Source of the DNA: Oceanobacillus zhaokaii | Lineage (GTDB): Bacteria; Bacillota; Bacilli; Bacillales; Amphibacillaceae | Direction: 5' to 3' | Length of the DNA stretch: 64,000 bases | NCBI RefSeq assembly: GCF_003352005.1 | Contig: NZ_CP024848.1 | Location: forward strand, 2,675,001-2,739,000 | Shown here: in pieces, positions 17,309 to 26,516 of the stretch | Numbering within the stretch: position 1 is the stretch's first letter | How the letters are laid out: the number at the start of each line of letters is the position of its first letter | Translations under genes and position numbers: made by a program | The notes under the pieces: model-generated | The model's input: the letters and a program-made list of their open reading frames with translations, nothing else | The model's database searches: none | Told to the model about the DNA's origin: nothing

Positions 17309-17941
17309 TTATTTTACAAGATTATGTTTAAATGCATATATTACAGCCTGTGTTCGATCTTGTACTTCTAGCTTGCCTAATACATTACTTACATGCACTT
17401 TTACCGTTTTCAATGCAATATAGAGTTGATCAGCAATTTCTTGATTGGAGTTTCCTTGGGTCATTAATAATAAGATTTCCATTTCTCGTTCTGTCAATTG
17501 ATCGTGTAAATTCACTTCTGGCTTTGCCCGCATTTTCGTCATAATTTTCCCTGTTACTTCTGGTTCCAAAATAGACTGACCGCCATACGTTGCACGAATA
17601 GCCTTCGCAATCTCTTCTGCTTTTGACGTCTTCAACATATAACTCGTTGCACCAGCTTCAAGGGCTGGATAAACCTTGTCATCATCAAGAAAACTAGTGA
17701 CAATTATAATTTTCGCGTCTGGCCATTGCTCAATAATCTTTCTCGTTGCTTCAATCCCGTCCATTTCTTTCATTACTAAGTCCATCAAGATAATGTCTGG
17801 TTTCAATTCCAAAGCTAGCGCTACTGCTGGGGCTCCATCGTCAGCCTCTGCTATAATTTCAATATCAGGCTGTGCAGATAGATAGGCCGATACACCAATC
17901 CGAACCATCTCATGATCATCTACAAATAAAACTCTAATCAT
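17309..17941 (-). CDS. liaR: response regulator LiaR
   Basis: A 210-residue NarL/FixJ-type response regulator. The receiver domain has the acidic pair D8-D9, phospho-acceptor D54 (in ILMDLVM) and a Lys late in the domain. The C-terminal LuxR-type helix-turn-helix (about 145-205) reads ERE...[11 protein letters not shown]...[10 protein letters not shown]. Phosphorylated by LiaS, it activates the liaIH promoter under wall-antibiotic stress. It overlaps liaS by eight bases and ends the operon. Confidence 0.94.
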   Translation of the reverse strand: MIRVLFVDDHEMVRIGVSAYLSAQPDIEIIAEADDGAPAVALALELKPDIILMDLVMKEMDGIEATRKIIEQWPDAKIIIVTSFLDDDKVYPALEAGATSYMLKTSKAEEIAKAIRATYGGQSILEPEVTGKIMTKMRAKPEVNLHDQLTEREMEILLLMTQGNSNQEIADQLYIALKTVKVHVSNVLGKLEVQDRTQAVIYAFKHNLVK

Positions 17942-18986
17942 CGCTCTCTTCCTCCTTCAGCAATACAGGAACCTTCACTTCTAATCTTGTGCCTTCGTTC
18001 GGAACGCTAATAACTTTAAATGTTCCACCAACCTCATATGCACGCTCTCGCATATTTTGCATGCCGTATGAGCTTGTTTTCACCTGTTCTAAATTAAAGC
18101 CAATCCCATTATCTTCAACCCGCAATATTACTGTTTCATCCCGCTCAATTAATAGGACTTGTAACAGCGTTGCTTTTGCATGTCTTAATGTGTTGGATAA
18201 GGACTCCTGTAAGATACGGAAAAGCTGATCCTCAACCCCTTTATCAACACGAAATTCCTCAACCTTTGCATCAATTTCCATCGGCACTTTTTGTGTAAGT
18301 TCTAATAATAACTCCTCTACACCTTGCTTGAGTGACTTGCCTTTTAACGCAACAGGACGTAAATGCAGGAGTAGAGCTCGCATTTCCAGCTGGGATTGAT
18401 GAATCATTTTTTCTACCATTTGTAATTGTTGTTTGAATTTCTCGTCTTTTGGCGGATTCATTTCATTAATTGCTGACATCATCATTGATGCAGCAAATAA
18501 TTGTTGACTTACTGAATCATGTAATTCTCGTGCCAGACGATTCCTTTCCTGTACAACTATTTCCTGTAAACTAACTTCTCTTTCACGTGCACGCTCAGTC
18601 GCAAGTCGCTGTGCATGTTCAGTTTGATTTCTGAATTTTTCTTGAATCTGGTACATCCGCTCTTGAATACTATCAAGCTCTTTATAGGATTCATCATCTG
18701 CTGCTAGCTTTTGTCCTTTGACAAGATCATCTAGTTTACGATCAATTTGGTATAGACGCTCTTTCCAATACCATCCAGTAGAAATTCCTATAATTGTTCC
18801 GAATGCGATAACAATTCCTATCGTTGTTAAAATATAAGAAACGTCACCAATTCGCTGTTGCCAAAGGATAGACCAGCCATATGGGACTTCTAAAGAAAAA
18901 GCGATAAATGTTAACCCAATTAACATTACTGCTAGAAGCAAGCTACAAATAACCGCTGTAATAATATGTCTGATAATCGTATTCAT
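17934..18986 (-). CDS. liaS: sensor histidine kinase LiaS
   Basis: A 350-residue kinase of the intramembrane-sensing type: two membrane helices (about 9-31 and 49-71) with a very short extracellular loop, a HAMP-like linker, and the dimerisation domain with phospho-acceptor H156 in [10 protein letters not shown]. The ATPase domain carries N and G boxes (DNGIGF). It is inhibited by LiaF in the absence of envelope stress. Its start overlaps the liaF stop by four bases. Confidence 0.93.
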   Translation of the reverse strand: MNTIIRHIITAVICSLLLAVMLIGLTFIAFSLEVPYGWSILWQQRIGDVSYILTTIGIVIAFGTIIGISTGWYWKERLYQIDRKLDDLVKGQKLAADDESYKELDSIQERMYQIQEKFRNQTEHAQRLATERAREREVSLQEIVVQERNRLARELHDSVSQQLFAASMMMSAINEMNPPKDEKFKQQLQMVEKMIHQSQLEMRALLLHLRPVALKGKSLKQGVEELLLELTQKVPMEIDAKVEEFRVDKGVEDQLFRILQESLSNTLRHAKATLLQVLLIERDETVILRVEDNGIGFNLEQVKTSSYGMQNMRERAYEVGGTFKVISVPNEGTRLEVKVPVLLKEEESDD

Positions 18987-19711
18987 ACGCGCTTCACCTC
19001 AAGATCACCAGAAAATAATGAGGTCACAATTTTTACTCGTGGGTGTGCGGAATCATAGTCTTTGGTTTGATACAGAACGGTTTTATTCATTAGCTTCCAG
19101 TGATGCTTACCTAAAATATGCACTCGACCGAAAACCGAGCTATGTGAAATGCTTACTTCTACTTCATAAGGGACATATATTTCGATATTTCCTACGATAT
19201 GACGAATGGAAATAACCGCAGTATCATTAGGTAGCACTGTATTACTTAAATCAATCACCCGATCACCGAATGCACCATGAATATTCACATCACGCCACTG
19301 ATATGCTGTTTCTTCTGTTTTTTGATCATCAAACATCTTATGATCAAATAATGGCTTCATTTCCATGAGTGTTTCTTGCCTAATCTCCCCACCTGGAAGA
19401 ATCGGTTCAAGATGGTCTACATGTTTTTTTGTTTTAGAATAATTAATGATAAATAAAACGATGGATGCAATAATAAGAAACCTGACCGCAAGCAAATTGA
19501 ATACAGCGAATACTAGGCTAACAAGGGAGAGCCAAAAGAATATTTTCCCCCATAATTTATTGAAATATTTCCAGCCAATATATAAAAACAATCCAGAAAA
19601 TAAAGCTGAAACAATGCTTCCACCATAAAAGAAAGCAATTTCGAAAATAAAGAGAACCACTCCAATTATCAATATCCAATTAAAGGTGTCTGTAGTAAGT
19701 CGTTTGAACAT
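18983..19711 (-). CDS. liaF: LiaF, inhibitor of LiaS
   Basis: A 242-residue membrane protein with several helices in the first 95 residues and a soluble C-terminal beta domain. This is the standard LiaF/VraT layout and length. The start is ATG 19711, chosen for the GAGGAGG site eight bases upstream; a longer frame to 19777 has no site and a Cys/Tyr-rich non-family extension. LiaF keeps LiaS in its phosphatase state until wall stress. Confidence 0.92.
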   Translation of the reverse strand: MFKRLTTDTFNWILIIGVVLFIFEIAFFYGGSIVSALFSGLFLYIGWKYFNKLWGKIFFWLSLVSLVFAVFNLLAVRFLIIASIVLFIINYSKTKKHVDHLEPILPGGEIRQETLMEMKPLFDHKMFDDQKTEETAYQWRDVNIHGAFGDRVIDLSNTVLPNDTAVISIRHIVGNIEIYVPYEVEVSISHSSVFGRVHILGKHHWKLMNKTVLYQTKDYDSAHPRVKIVTSLFSGDLEVKRV

Positions 19712-19803
19712 GAAGTGATCCTCCTCTAGTATGTAATAAGTACAGACACAATAAGCGCCTGTACAGTAGTATATCATGGTTTTCCTTTTTGCTGCACTAT
19801 GAA

Positions 19804-20439
19804 TTAGTTAGCTTTTTCTTGCTCGCTCAACTCTTTTTCAAGCTTTGCAATTTTACTATCAAACGTGCTCTTATAGTATGCACTATTTACTTTATATTCC
19901 AATCCCTCAATATATCTTTCCATTTCTGCAAATTTCGAGAAAGGCTTATCCGAAACTTCTTCTACCACTCGGTTGATTTGATGATTCGCATGTGCAATGT
20001 TTTCGCGCCCCATTAATTCCATCCGTCGTAAATGCATGTCTTTCAAGCGATGCTTCATTTCCTCGTATTTCTGCTCAAGTGAATCTAATTGTTCTGTTGC
20101 TTCCGCGCGTGAAGTCTTCATTCGGTCTGCACGCGCTTGGTACTCCTCATATTCCTTCAGTGCAAATGCATGCATGTCAGCTTCTCCTGCTTTTTCTGCA
20201 ATTGCAGCTTGTTTCAAGCGTTTGTCTGCAAGATCCTGTGCTTTCATGTATTCCTTAGTAAATTCATCTTTCAGTTTGTACTGACGATCAATTAGTTTAC
20301 GAACCTTTTCCTTCTCTTGTTCACTTTGACGCAAATATTGATTTAATGCTGCAATCGGATTCTTTTGTTCCTTCTTATCAAGCATATTGTGAAGGTCAGC
20401 CTCGATTGAATTTCTCATACGTGTAAAAATGTTAGTCAT
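19804..20439 (-). CDS. liaH: LiaH, PspA/IM30-family protein
   Basis: A 211-residue, almost wholly alpha-helical coiled-coil protein of the PspA/IM30/ESCRT-III-like family, with charged heptads throughout. It lacks signal and membrane segments, forms large oligomers, and is recruited to damaged membrane by LiaI. AGGAGA precedes the ATG. It sits 20 bases after the membrane-protein gene, as liaI-liaH do in B. subtilis. Confidence 0.9.
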   Translation of the reverse strand: MTNIFTRMRNSIEADLHNMLDKKEQKNPIAALNQYLRQSEQEKEKVRKLIDRQYKLKDEFTKEYMKAQDLADKRLKQAAIAEKAGEADMHAFALKEYEEYQARADRMKTSRAEATEQLDSLEQKYEEMKHRLKDMHLRRMELMGRENIAHANHQINRVVEEVSDKPFSKFAEMERYIEGLEYKVNSAYYKSTFDSKIAKLEKELSEQEKAN

Positions 20440-20459
20440 TAAAATTCTCTCCTTTTAAA

Positions 20460-20813
20460 TTAGTTATTTAAATCTGCCCATTGGCGTTCAAAATTTGTAA
20501 ATGGATCATCATCTTCAACAACATGCACTACTGGGTCATTGTCTTCCTTGTTCCAATTCTTAACGATGTAGTAAAGGGCAACTGCAGCCGCTACGCCGAT
20601 AACGGAAAACACATTTGAAATTCCGATACTTAATATGATAAGCGCTACGATTACCCAACCTATCTTAGCTGCCACGGAATCTGTTTTTACAAATTTTTTA
20701 AAAATAATATAAAGTAACCAAACGCTGAGGCCTAGTAAAACCATCGGTCCTAGATTTGCAAGTAATACGACTAGGGCAACTAACCCTCCAATAAACAACA
20801 GAAATTTTCTCAT
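20460..20813 (-). CDS. liaI: LiaI-like small membrane protein
   Basis: A 117-residue protein with three to four hydrophobic stretches between residues 3 and 85 and an acidic C-terminal tail (about 90-117) ending in an FERQWADLNN stretch. This resembles the Listeria lmo0954-type partners of PspA proteins and is the likely membrane anchor for LiaH. The start has AAAGGAGG; an ATG five bases earlier hits a stop at once. It heads the operon. A weak promoter (TTATTC, 17 bases, TAAGAT) can be drawn upstream, but I could not identify a LiaR box with confidence. Confidence 0.78.
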   Translation of the reverse strand: MRKFLLFIGGLVALVVLLANLGPMVLLGLSVWLLYIIFKKFVKTDSVAAKIGWVIVALIILSIGISNVFSVIGVAAAVALYYIVKNWNKEDNDPVVHVVEDDDPFTNFERQWADLNN

Positions 20814-21024
20814 TTCATCTGCCTCCTTTCTTTATCTTGATTTAATCTTACCGTGTAGAATGATTTTGAATAATGAGCTTAAGAAATATTTTCTGCTAGG
20901 ACTTAGGGCGTATAGCGAGATAAAACTGATGTAGGAGTGTTAGTTAATAGAAGTTGGTTTTAGTGGCAACTAGGCTAGTAATCGACATTATTTGGGGAGT
21001 GTCAGGCACCATAAAACGAAAAAA

Positions 21025-21050
21025 AAGGGCGACCACTTAGGTCAGCCCTT
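21025..21050 (-). terminator. terminator of the dedA-like gene
   Basis: AAGGGC-GACC pairs with GGTC-GCCCTT with one bulge, followed on the minus strand by a long T run (complement of 21018-21024). The stem begins within the stop codon of the DedA gene. Confidence 0.85.
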
Positions 21051-21660
21051 ATTTCCGATTTCTTAACTTTCTTATATACAGTACGAGGAAGATAATACCC
21101 GCGATTGCGATGGCTATATAAGCAATATTGGAATATACATCCATAAATCCGAGAATGTTCTCCCAGTTTGCACCAAGCAATACTCCCGCATAAATTAAGA
21201 TGATGTTCCAAATTACCGTTCCAATTGTCGTGAACAAAAGGAAGAGTCCAAATTTCATATTCGACATCCCAGCAGGAATGGATATCAAGCTTCTGATTAA
21301 CGGAACCATCCTGCAAAAAAGGACTGTCCAATAACCGTATTTATCGAACCATGCATCTGCTTTATGGATATCTTCTTTTTTAATACGCAAGATATGTCCC
21401 CAACGATCAACGATTTTTTCCAAAGTTTCTACGTCAATCATCAAACCAATTCCATAAAGTATGATTGCTCCTAAAATTGAACCAGCAGTTGCGGCAATAA
21501 TAACACCAAAAACAGTAAGATCTGAATTTGTGGTCATGAACCCACCGAACGGAAGAACGATTTCAGATGGTATTGGTGGAAATACATTTTCTAGTGCCAT
21601 CATTAGGAATATCCCAAGATAGCCAAACTGCTCCATAATATCTGTTACCCAAGCTTGCAT
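21049..21660 (-). CDS. DedA-family membrane protein
   Basis: A 203-residue DedA/VTT-domain protein with several membrane helices and the conserved ENVFPPIPSE (about 24-33) and FCRMVPLIRSLISIPAG (about 120-136) motifs. The family includes lipid scramblase/flippase proteins, notably UptA/PopT undecaprenyl-phosphate transporters. The start at ATG 21660 is preceded by GGAGGT; the longer frame to 21714 would put the site inside the gene. Which lipid it handles cannot be told. Confidence 0.88.
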   Translation of the reverse strand: MQAWVTDIMEQFGYLGIFLMMALENVFPPIPSEIVLPFGGFMTTNSDLTVFGVIIAATAGSILGAIILYGIGLMIDVETLEKIVDRWGHILRIKKEDIHKADAWFDKYGYWTVLFCRMVPLIRSLISIPAGMSNMKFGLFLLFTTIGTVIWNIILIYAGVLLGANWENILGFMDVYSNIAYIAIAIAGIIFLVLYIRKLRNRK

Positions 21661-21784
21661 GCTGACCTCCATGTGTAAATATGTAGTTTGTCCAGTATAA
21701 GTATAGTTTATCACAAAACTTATTATGAGTTATTTCTGTAGAAAAGGAAAGCTTAAAATTGTTAACAAACTTCAGCACTTATTA

Positions 21785-22801
21785 TTATTTATCATTTATA
21801 CAATCAGATATTATTTCTAAATCGCACGCTTCGGCGATCAGCTGATAAGATTTTCTTCTTGCTTCATAATCATGTGTAATCGTAACAATCATTATTTCAT
21901 CCGTTTGATATACTGCTTGAAGTTTCTCCAGCTTCGCACGGACTTCTTGCGGATTTCCAATAATCTGCTTCTCTTTCATCTTTTCAATCATCACTAGTTC
22001 GTGATCATTGAAAAGATAATCCTTTGCTTCATCAATCGATGGAACTCCGTCTTTCCCTTTCCCCTTATCCTGTTGCACCCTCCAGAGCAGATTACTTAAA
22101 GCCATCTCCTCAGCTTCCTCGGTGGTTTCCGCACAAATGACGGATACTGTAATAATGATTTCTGGTATACCTTGCTTTAGATTGTTTCTGTACGTCTTTA
22201 CAATAGAAGGTCCTTCTTGGTCGCTCATGAAATGACCAAATACATATGGCATTCCTTTTTCAGCAGCTAATATTGCACTTTTTTTACTAGTACCTAAAAG
22301 CCATGGAACAGGCGCCGACGTCGGCATAGGCGCAGCAGACACTTTAGAAAATATATGATCAGCAGGAAAGTTATGATGTAAAAAGTGATGCAGCTCATCC
22401 AACAGCTCCGGCATTTTTTTTACTTGTTCAAGAAAGTTTCCTGCTAGCGCAATTGATGTTTCTGCTGATCCACCTGGTGCCCTGCCGAGACCAATATCAA
22501 CACGTTCCGGATACAATGTAGCCAGCAAGTTATATCTTTCAGCGATATTAAATGGCTTATAATTCGGCAACAGAACTGCACCCGAACCAATTCGAATTCG
22601 TTCCGTCTGTGAGCCAATTATACCTAACAGAATATCAGGTGCTGGTGATGCTAGACCTTTTAGGTCATGATGTTCAGCGACCCAGTATCTGGTATAGCCT
22701 AATTTTTCTGCAAGCATTGCAAGTTCGATTGTCGCTTCTAATGCTTCCTTTGCCGAATAACCACTTGAGACTGGTGCTTGATCTAATATACTAAGTTTCA
22801 T
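21785..22801 (-). CDS. luciferase-like (LLM) flavin-dependent oxidoreductase
   Basis: A 338-residue TIM-barrel protein of the bacterial-luciferase-like monooxygenase superfamily, with the N-terminal SILDQAPVSSG strand, WVAEHHD (about 61-67) and the RIRIGSGAVLLPNY segment that lines the flavin site. It uses FMN or F420-like cofactors; substrate unknown. AAAGGAAG precedes the ATG. Copy A of the 90-base repeat lies directly upstream. Confidence 0.87.
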   Translation of the reverse strand: MKLSILDQAPVSSGYSAKEALEATIELAMLAEKLGYTRYWVAEHHDLKGLASPAPDILLGIIGSQTERIRIGSGAVLLPNYKPFNIAERYNLLATLYPERVDIGLGRAPGGSAETSIALAGNFLEQVKKMPELLDELHHFLHHNFPADHIFSKVSAAPMPTSAPVPWLLGTSKKSAILAAEKGMPYVFGHFMSDQEGPSIVKTYRNNLKQGIPEIIITVSVICAETTEEAEEMALSNLLWRVQQDKGKGKDGVPSIDEAKDYLFNDHELVMIEKMKEKQIIGNPQEVRAKLEKLQAVYQTDEIMIVTITHDYEARRKSYQLIAEACDLEIISDCINDK

Positions 22802-22866
22802 GCACTACTTCCTTTCCACTATATGAAAAGAACCTACCATAGACAAGGTAAGTTCATCATTTTTTA

Positions 22867-22955
22867 AAAAAACTAGGGCTGACACCAGGCCTTTTGCGAC
22901 AGTCTTAGTTGCACTTATTCGTTAAGAAATTTTTTATACTTTCTTATCTTAAATA
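22867..22955 (-). repeat. dispersed two-hairpin element, copy A
   Basis: It lies at the 3' end of the M42 peptidase gene, whose stop codon (22949-22951) falls inside its first few bases when read on the minus strand. It contains the TAAGAAA (22923-22929) / TTTCTTA (22940-22946) hairpin and an imperfect AACTAGGGC...CTTAGTT arm pair. Same layout as copies B, C and D. Confidence 0.75.
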
Positions 22956-24004
22956 GAAACCATTGCAGATTGTACGTAATGATAAAGTAATTTTTCCGTA
23001 TTCAATAGTGATTCTTCATGTGTTCTTTCAAATGCATGGGATGAATCGATTCCTGGTCCAACTAAGCCGTGAACAATATCATGACCAGCACGAATTGCTG
23101 CCGATGCATCGGAACCATAGAATGGATAAATATCTAATTTATAGCCAAGCTTATTTTCCTCTGCTAATGCTACTAGGTTTTTTCTTAATTCATAATGATA
23201 AGGACCACTTGCATCTTTCACACAAATTGAAACCGTATATTCATCTGTTGATTGACCATCCCCCATCGCACCCATATCTACTGCCAAATATTCAATCGTT
23301 TCCGGTGTAATATTCGAATTACCACCATAACCAATTTCCTCATTATTAGAAATTAGAAAATGCGTTGTATATGGTAGGGCAACCTTCTCTTCTTTCAATC
23401 GTTTAATCAGCTGCAACAGGATTGCAACGCTTGCTTTATCATCTAAATGACGTGATTTAATAAAACCGTTATCTGTCAATTCCACACGAGGATCAAAAGA
23501 AACGAAATCTCCTACTTCAATACCTAACGCGCGAATATCTTCCGCGTTTTCTACCTTAGCATCGATTCGTACCTCCATGTTCACTTGGTCACGTTTTGCG
23601 TCCCCAGCATCTTTATAAACATGAACAGAGGTTTGATGCATTAGGATGGTTCCTGTGAAAACCTTGCCACTTGCCGTTTGGATTTCACAATATTCTCCCT
23701 CTATTGAGTTGTAGCGAAATCCGCCAATCAAGTCGAGCCGTAAACGACCATTCGATTTCACTTCTTTCACCATCGCACCCAAAGTGTCAACATGAGCAGT
23801 CAACATACGGTGTTCTTGATAATTTTCCCCAGGTAGAGTAGCAATTAATCCACCTTTGCGATTACGCTTCGTTTCAACGTTTAGCTTCTTAAAATAATCC
23901 TCAACAAATTGAATGACCTTCCCAGTATTTCCTGAAGGGCTAGGAATCGATACTAATTGTTTAATCAATTCTTTTGTTTCGTTCACGTTTGGACATGTAA
24001 ACAT
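22949..24004 (-). CDS. M42-family metallopeptidase (YsdC/glutamyl aminopeptidase type)
   Basis: A 351-residue two-zinc aminopeptidase of the M42 family. Visible ligands and catalytic residues are the His-x-Asp in AHVDTLGAM (about 70-78), RHLDDKAS, the Glu pair in NNEEIGYGG, the Asp in AVDMGAMG, and a late His in DSSHAFERTH. M42 enzymes form tetrahedral dodecamers that trim peptides in the cytoplasm. GAGGAG precedes the ATG. It is 67 bases from the DUF1836 gene upstream, possibly cotranscribed. Confidence 0.9.
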   Translation of the reverse strand: MFTCPNVNETKELIKQLVSIPSPSGNTGKVIQFVEDYFKKLNVETKRNRKGGLIATLPGENYQEHRMLTAHVDTLGAMVKEVKSNGRLRLDLIGGFRYNSIEGEYCEIQTASGKVFTGTILMHQTSVHVYKDAGDAKRDQVNMEVRIDAKVENAEDIRALGIEVGDFVSFDPRVELTDNGFIKSRHLDDKASVAILLQLIKRLKEEKVALPYTTHFLISNNEEIGYGGNSNITPETIEYLAVDMGAMGDGQSTDEYTVSICVKDASGPYHYELRKNLVALAEENKLGYKLDIYPFYGSDASAAIRAGHDIVHGLVGPGIDSSHAFERTHEESLLNTEKLLYHYVQSAMVSI

Positions 24005-24071
24005 TTCTTTACTCCTCTCAACAATCTATCTCTATTTTACCGCTTCTGGAATTTCCGGACAAGAAACTTGG

Positions 24072-24665
24072 CTAGTCCTTCTTCTTCTGTTCCTCGTTCA
24101 TTCCGTCCACAATTTTCTCCGCAGCTCTTCGATATAAATTACTCATATTCGCAAACGAGGCAACTAGTAATAATTGCTGAAAATAATTAGCATCTGGATT
24201 TTCTTGATCCTTTAATTCCATGAAGATCTTATGACTCAATGCTGTACTATCGTCAAGAAAACGCGCAACATTATTTTCTGCTAATTCTAGATAATTTTCA
24301 TATAGTGCATCAAGATTAAATTCTTCTTCATCCGTTAATTTATTATTAAGGGTCTGAAGGCTATTTTTAACATCGTTAATTGATAGTACACTCTTCATTT
24401 GATAAATCATACTGATTAACATAATATGTTCTTTTGTATATTTTTTATTTTTAATCGGAAAAAATAACCTCCCTTTCGCATAATTATTGACCATTGTTTT
24501 TGTTAATATTTTTTCATCTTCATTTCGTTTTGTCGGAGCAAATTTTTTCTCAAATAATTGAATCACCTGATCCATATAGAGGTCAATATCTGGAATATCC
24601 TCTAGTAATAAATGTGTGTCCAAATGCAAATCCTTAATTAGTTCGTTGATATTTTCCATTTTCAT
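24072..24665 (-). CDS. DUF1836-domain, MerR-like HTH protein
   Basis: A 197-residue protein of the DUF1836 family. The central part (about 55-115) resembles a MerR-type winged helix, with KTMVNNYAKGRLFFPIKNK followed by a YTKEHIMLISMIYQMK helix. It has no obvious effector domain. Presumably a DNA-binding regulator with unknown targets. An ATG two codons later (24659) is an equally plausible start. Confidence 0.75.
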   Translation of the reverse strand: MKMENINELIKDLHLDTHLLLEDIPDIDLYMDQVIQLFEKKFAPTKRNEDEKILTKTMVNNYAKGRLFFPIKNKKYTKEHIMLISMIYQMKSVLSINDVKNSLQTLNNKLTDEEEFNLDALYENYLELAENNVARFLDDSTALSHKIFMELKDQENPDANYFQQLLLVASFANMSNLYRRAAEKIVDGMNEEQKKKD

Positions 24666-24725
24666 TACACCAAAATTCTGTTTAATTTATAACCATTATA
24701 CGATTAATTTTTCATGAAGTAAACA

Positions 24726-24763
24726 TTGACTATATGACGAGATGCGTATATGATTATCATATA
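24726..24763 (+). promoter_or_regulatory. hemolysin III promoter with 17-base palindrome
   Basis: -35 TTGACT (24726-24731), a 17-base spacer and -10 TATGAT (24749-24754). A perfect palindrome, TATATGA-TTA-TCATATA (24747-24763), covers the -10 and start region and looks like an operator. The binding protein is unknown; the divergent DUF1836 regulator next door is one candidate. Confidence 0.6.
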
Positions 24764-24801
24764 GTTTTTAAAACTACATACTATACAAAGGTGTTGATAA
24801 T

Positions 24802-25449
24802 ATGGATAATTATATTCGAGAACCGATCAATGGATTGACACATCTATTTGGGGCTTTATTTGCTATCGTTGGTCTAGTACTAATGATCATCAAGGCGGCA
24901 ACGACAACGGAATCTATTCTTGCGATAACAGCGGTGATTATTTTTGGTGTGAGCATGATTTTATTATACTCGGCTTCAGCGGCATATCATATGGTGATTG
25001 CTAAGGATCATATAATTGCTTGGTTGAGAAGGGTTGATCATTCGATGATATTCGTTCTTATTGCAGGAACGTATACACCTTTTTGTTTAATCAGTCTAAA
25101 TGGTACGCTCGGTTGGGTATTATTTTTCGTTGTTAATGGCCTAGCATTACTTGGTGTAACCTTTAAACTAACTTGGTTCCATTCACCAAGATGGTTATCA
25201 ACAGCAATCTATTTAGGAATGGGCTGGTTAGTTATTTTCTTTACAGGCGATCTCGCACCATCACTCGGTACTGGTGGAATGATATTCTTAATTATCGGTG
25301 GATTAGCCTACACTATCGGCGGGATTATCTATGGTTTTAAACCAAAGTTTCTTCAATTTAAAAATTGGGGATTCCATGAGATTTTTCACATCTTTATTTT
25401 ATTTGGAAGCTTGTTTCATTTCATTTGTATATACGGGTATGTATTATAA
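24802..25449 (+). CDS. hemolysin III / PAQR-family membrane protein
   Basis: A 215-residue protein with seven predicted membrane helices. It has the PAQR/HlyIII metal-site residues: His in SAAYH (about 60-64), Asp in RRVDHSMI, and the His pair in FHEIFHIFILFGSLFHF. The family shares a zinc hydrolase-like site; in bacteria it may act as a lipid hydrolase rather than as a toxin. AAAGGTG precedes the ATG. It stands alone behind a good promoter. Confidence 0.9.
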   Translation: MDNYIREPINGLTHLFGALFAIVGLVLMIIKAATTTESILAITAVIIFGVSMILLYSASAAYHMVIAKDHIIAWLRRVDHSMIFVLIAGTYTPFCLISLNGTLGWVLFFVVNGLALLGVTFKLTWFHSPRWLSTAIYLGMGWLVIFFTGDLAPSLGTGGMIFLIIGGLAYTIGGIIYGFKPKFLQFKNWGFHEIFHIFILFGSLFHFICIYGYVL

Positions 25450-25638
25450 ATAAAGTTAAGGCATGTGTGTTCGATTTAGGACCATATGCCTTTGTTGATA
25501 AAATTAATTCCAGTTCCTCCTCCATCTACATCACACCATATTTATGAATTTCAGCCTCTCATTTTTCAATCAAGTTCTTAAACAACCTCTTTCACTAATA
25601 ACAATGAAGAAAGAAGATTGTTTAAGGAGGATGCTGTT

Positions 25639-26448
25639 TTGGGCTACTATGTTAAAGTGGAACCTACCGTCAATATTTATGTGGAAGATGTAAATCCAAT
25701 AAGTGAAAAGGTTATACTCTTTGTCCACGGCTGGCCAGCGAACCATAAATTATTTGAGTATCAGTTTAATATTTTACCAGGGCAAGGTTACCGCTGTATT
25801 GGGATTGACATTAGGGGATTCGGTAAATCCGATAAACCATGGGATGGATATTCCTATGATCGACTTGCTGATGATATTCGTTATATCGTTGAAACACTTG
25901 GTTTACAAAATTTTACTTTAGCAGGACATTCTGTCGGCGGCGCAATTGTGACTCGCTACATGGCTCGTCACCATGGATATGGTGTCTCAAGATTAGCCCT
26001 CTTTGCAGCCGCTGCTCCTAGTTTCACCGAGCAGCCAGGATTTCCATATGGATTAAAGAAAAGCGAAGTTGATCAACTTATTCGACAAACATACCAAGAC
26101 CGACCGCAAATGCTTTCTAATTTTACCGGTATGTTTTTCTTTCAGAAGCTCACAAAACCTTTTTCTGATTGGTTTTTCCAGTTAGGGCTTGAAGCGGCGG
26201 GGTACGCCACGGCGAGTTTAGCAGTGTCATTAAGGGATGAAACCTTATTTAACGATATTGGCAAAATACAAGTCCCAACACTAATCCTCCATGGTGTACA
26301 TGACAGAGTATGTTTGCCACTACTTGCAACGGTATTACATCAAGGCATTAGAAATTCTAAACTCGTGTGGTTTGAAAATAGTGGACATGGACTGTTTTGG
26401 GAAGAAAAGGATAAATTCAACCGGGAATTGCTTGACTTTATTGGATAG
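25639..26448 (+). CDS. alpha/beta hydrolase (haloperoxidase/esterase type)
   Basis: A roughly 269-residue alpha/beta hydrolase. Oxyanion strand VHGWPANHKLF (about 28-38), nucleophile Ser in AGHSVGGA, acid in GVHDRVC, and catalytic His in NSGHGLFWEE near the end. This matches the non-haem chloroperoxidase/esterase group. The start is TTG 25639, because AAGGAGG (25624-25630) lies eight bases before it; an upstream in-frame TTG at 25618 would put that site inside the gene. Substrate unknown. Confidence 0.85.
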   Translation: MGYYVKVEPTVNIYVEDVNPISEKVILFVHGWPANHKLFEYQFNILPGQGYRCIGIDIRGFGKSDKPWDGYSYDRLADDIRYIVETLGLQNFTLAGHSVGGAIVTRYMARHHGYGVSRLALFAAAAPSFTEQPGFPYGLKKSEVDQLIRQTYQDRPQMLSNFTGMFFFQKLTKPFSDWFFQLGLEAAGYATASLAVSLRDETLFNDIGKIQVPTLILHGVHDRVCLPLLATVLHQGIRNSKLVWFENSGHGLFWEEKDKFNRELLDFIG

Positions 26449-26467
26449 TCACAGTCTAGACTACAAT

Positions 26468-26506
26468 ACAAGGGTTGTCTCCAAAATATTGGTTGATAAC
26501 CCTTGT
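26468..26506. terminator. terminator between convergent genes
   Basis: ACAAGGGTT (26468-26476) pairs perfectly with AACCCTTGT (26498-26506) with a 21-base loop. It lies between the stops of the hydrolase (plus) and the coiled-coil gene (minus). T runs are weak on both sides. Confidence 0.6.
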
Positions 26507-26516
26507 TGTACTTTCA

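Noticed and set aside
21757..21770. GTTAAC-type sequence near the LLM gene as a second BirA site
   Set aside because: Only one overlapping half-site pair without the 14-16 base spacing.
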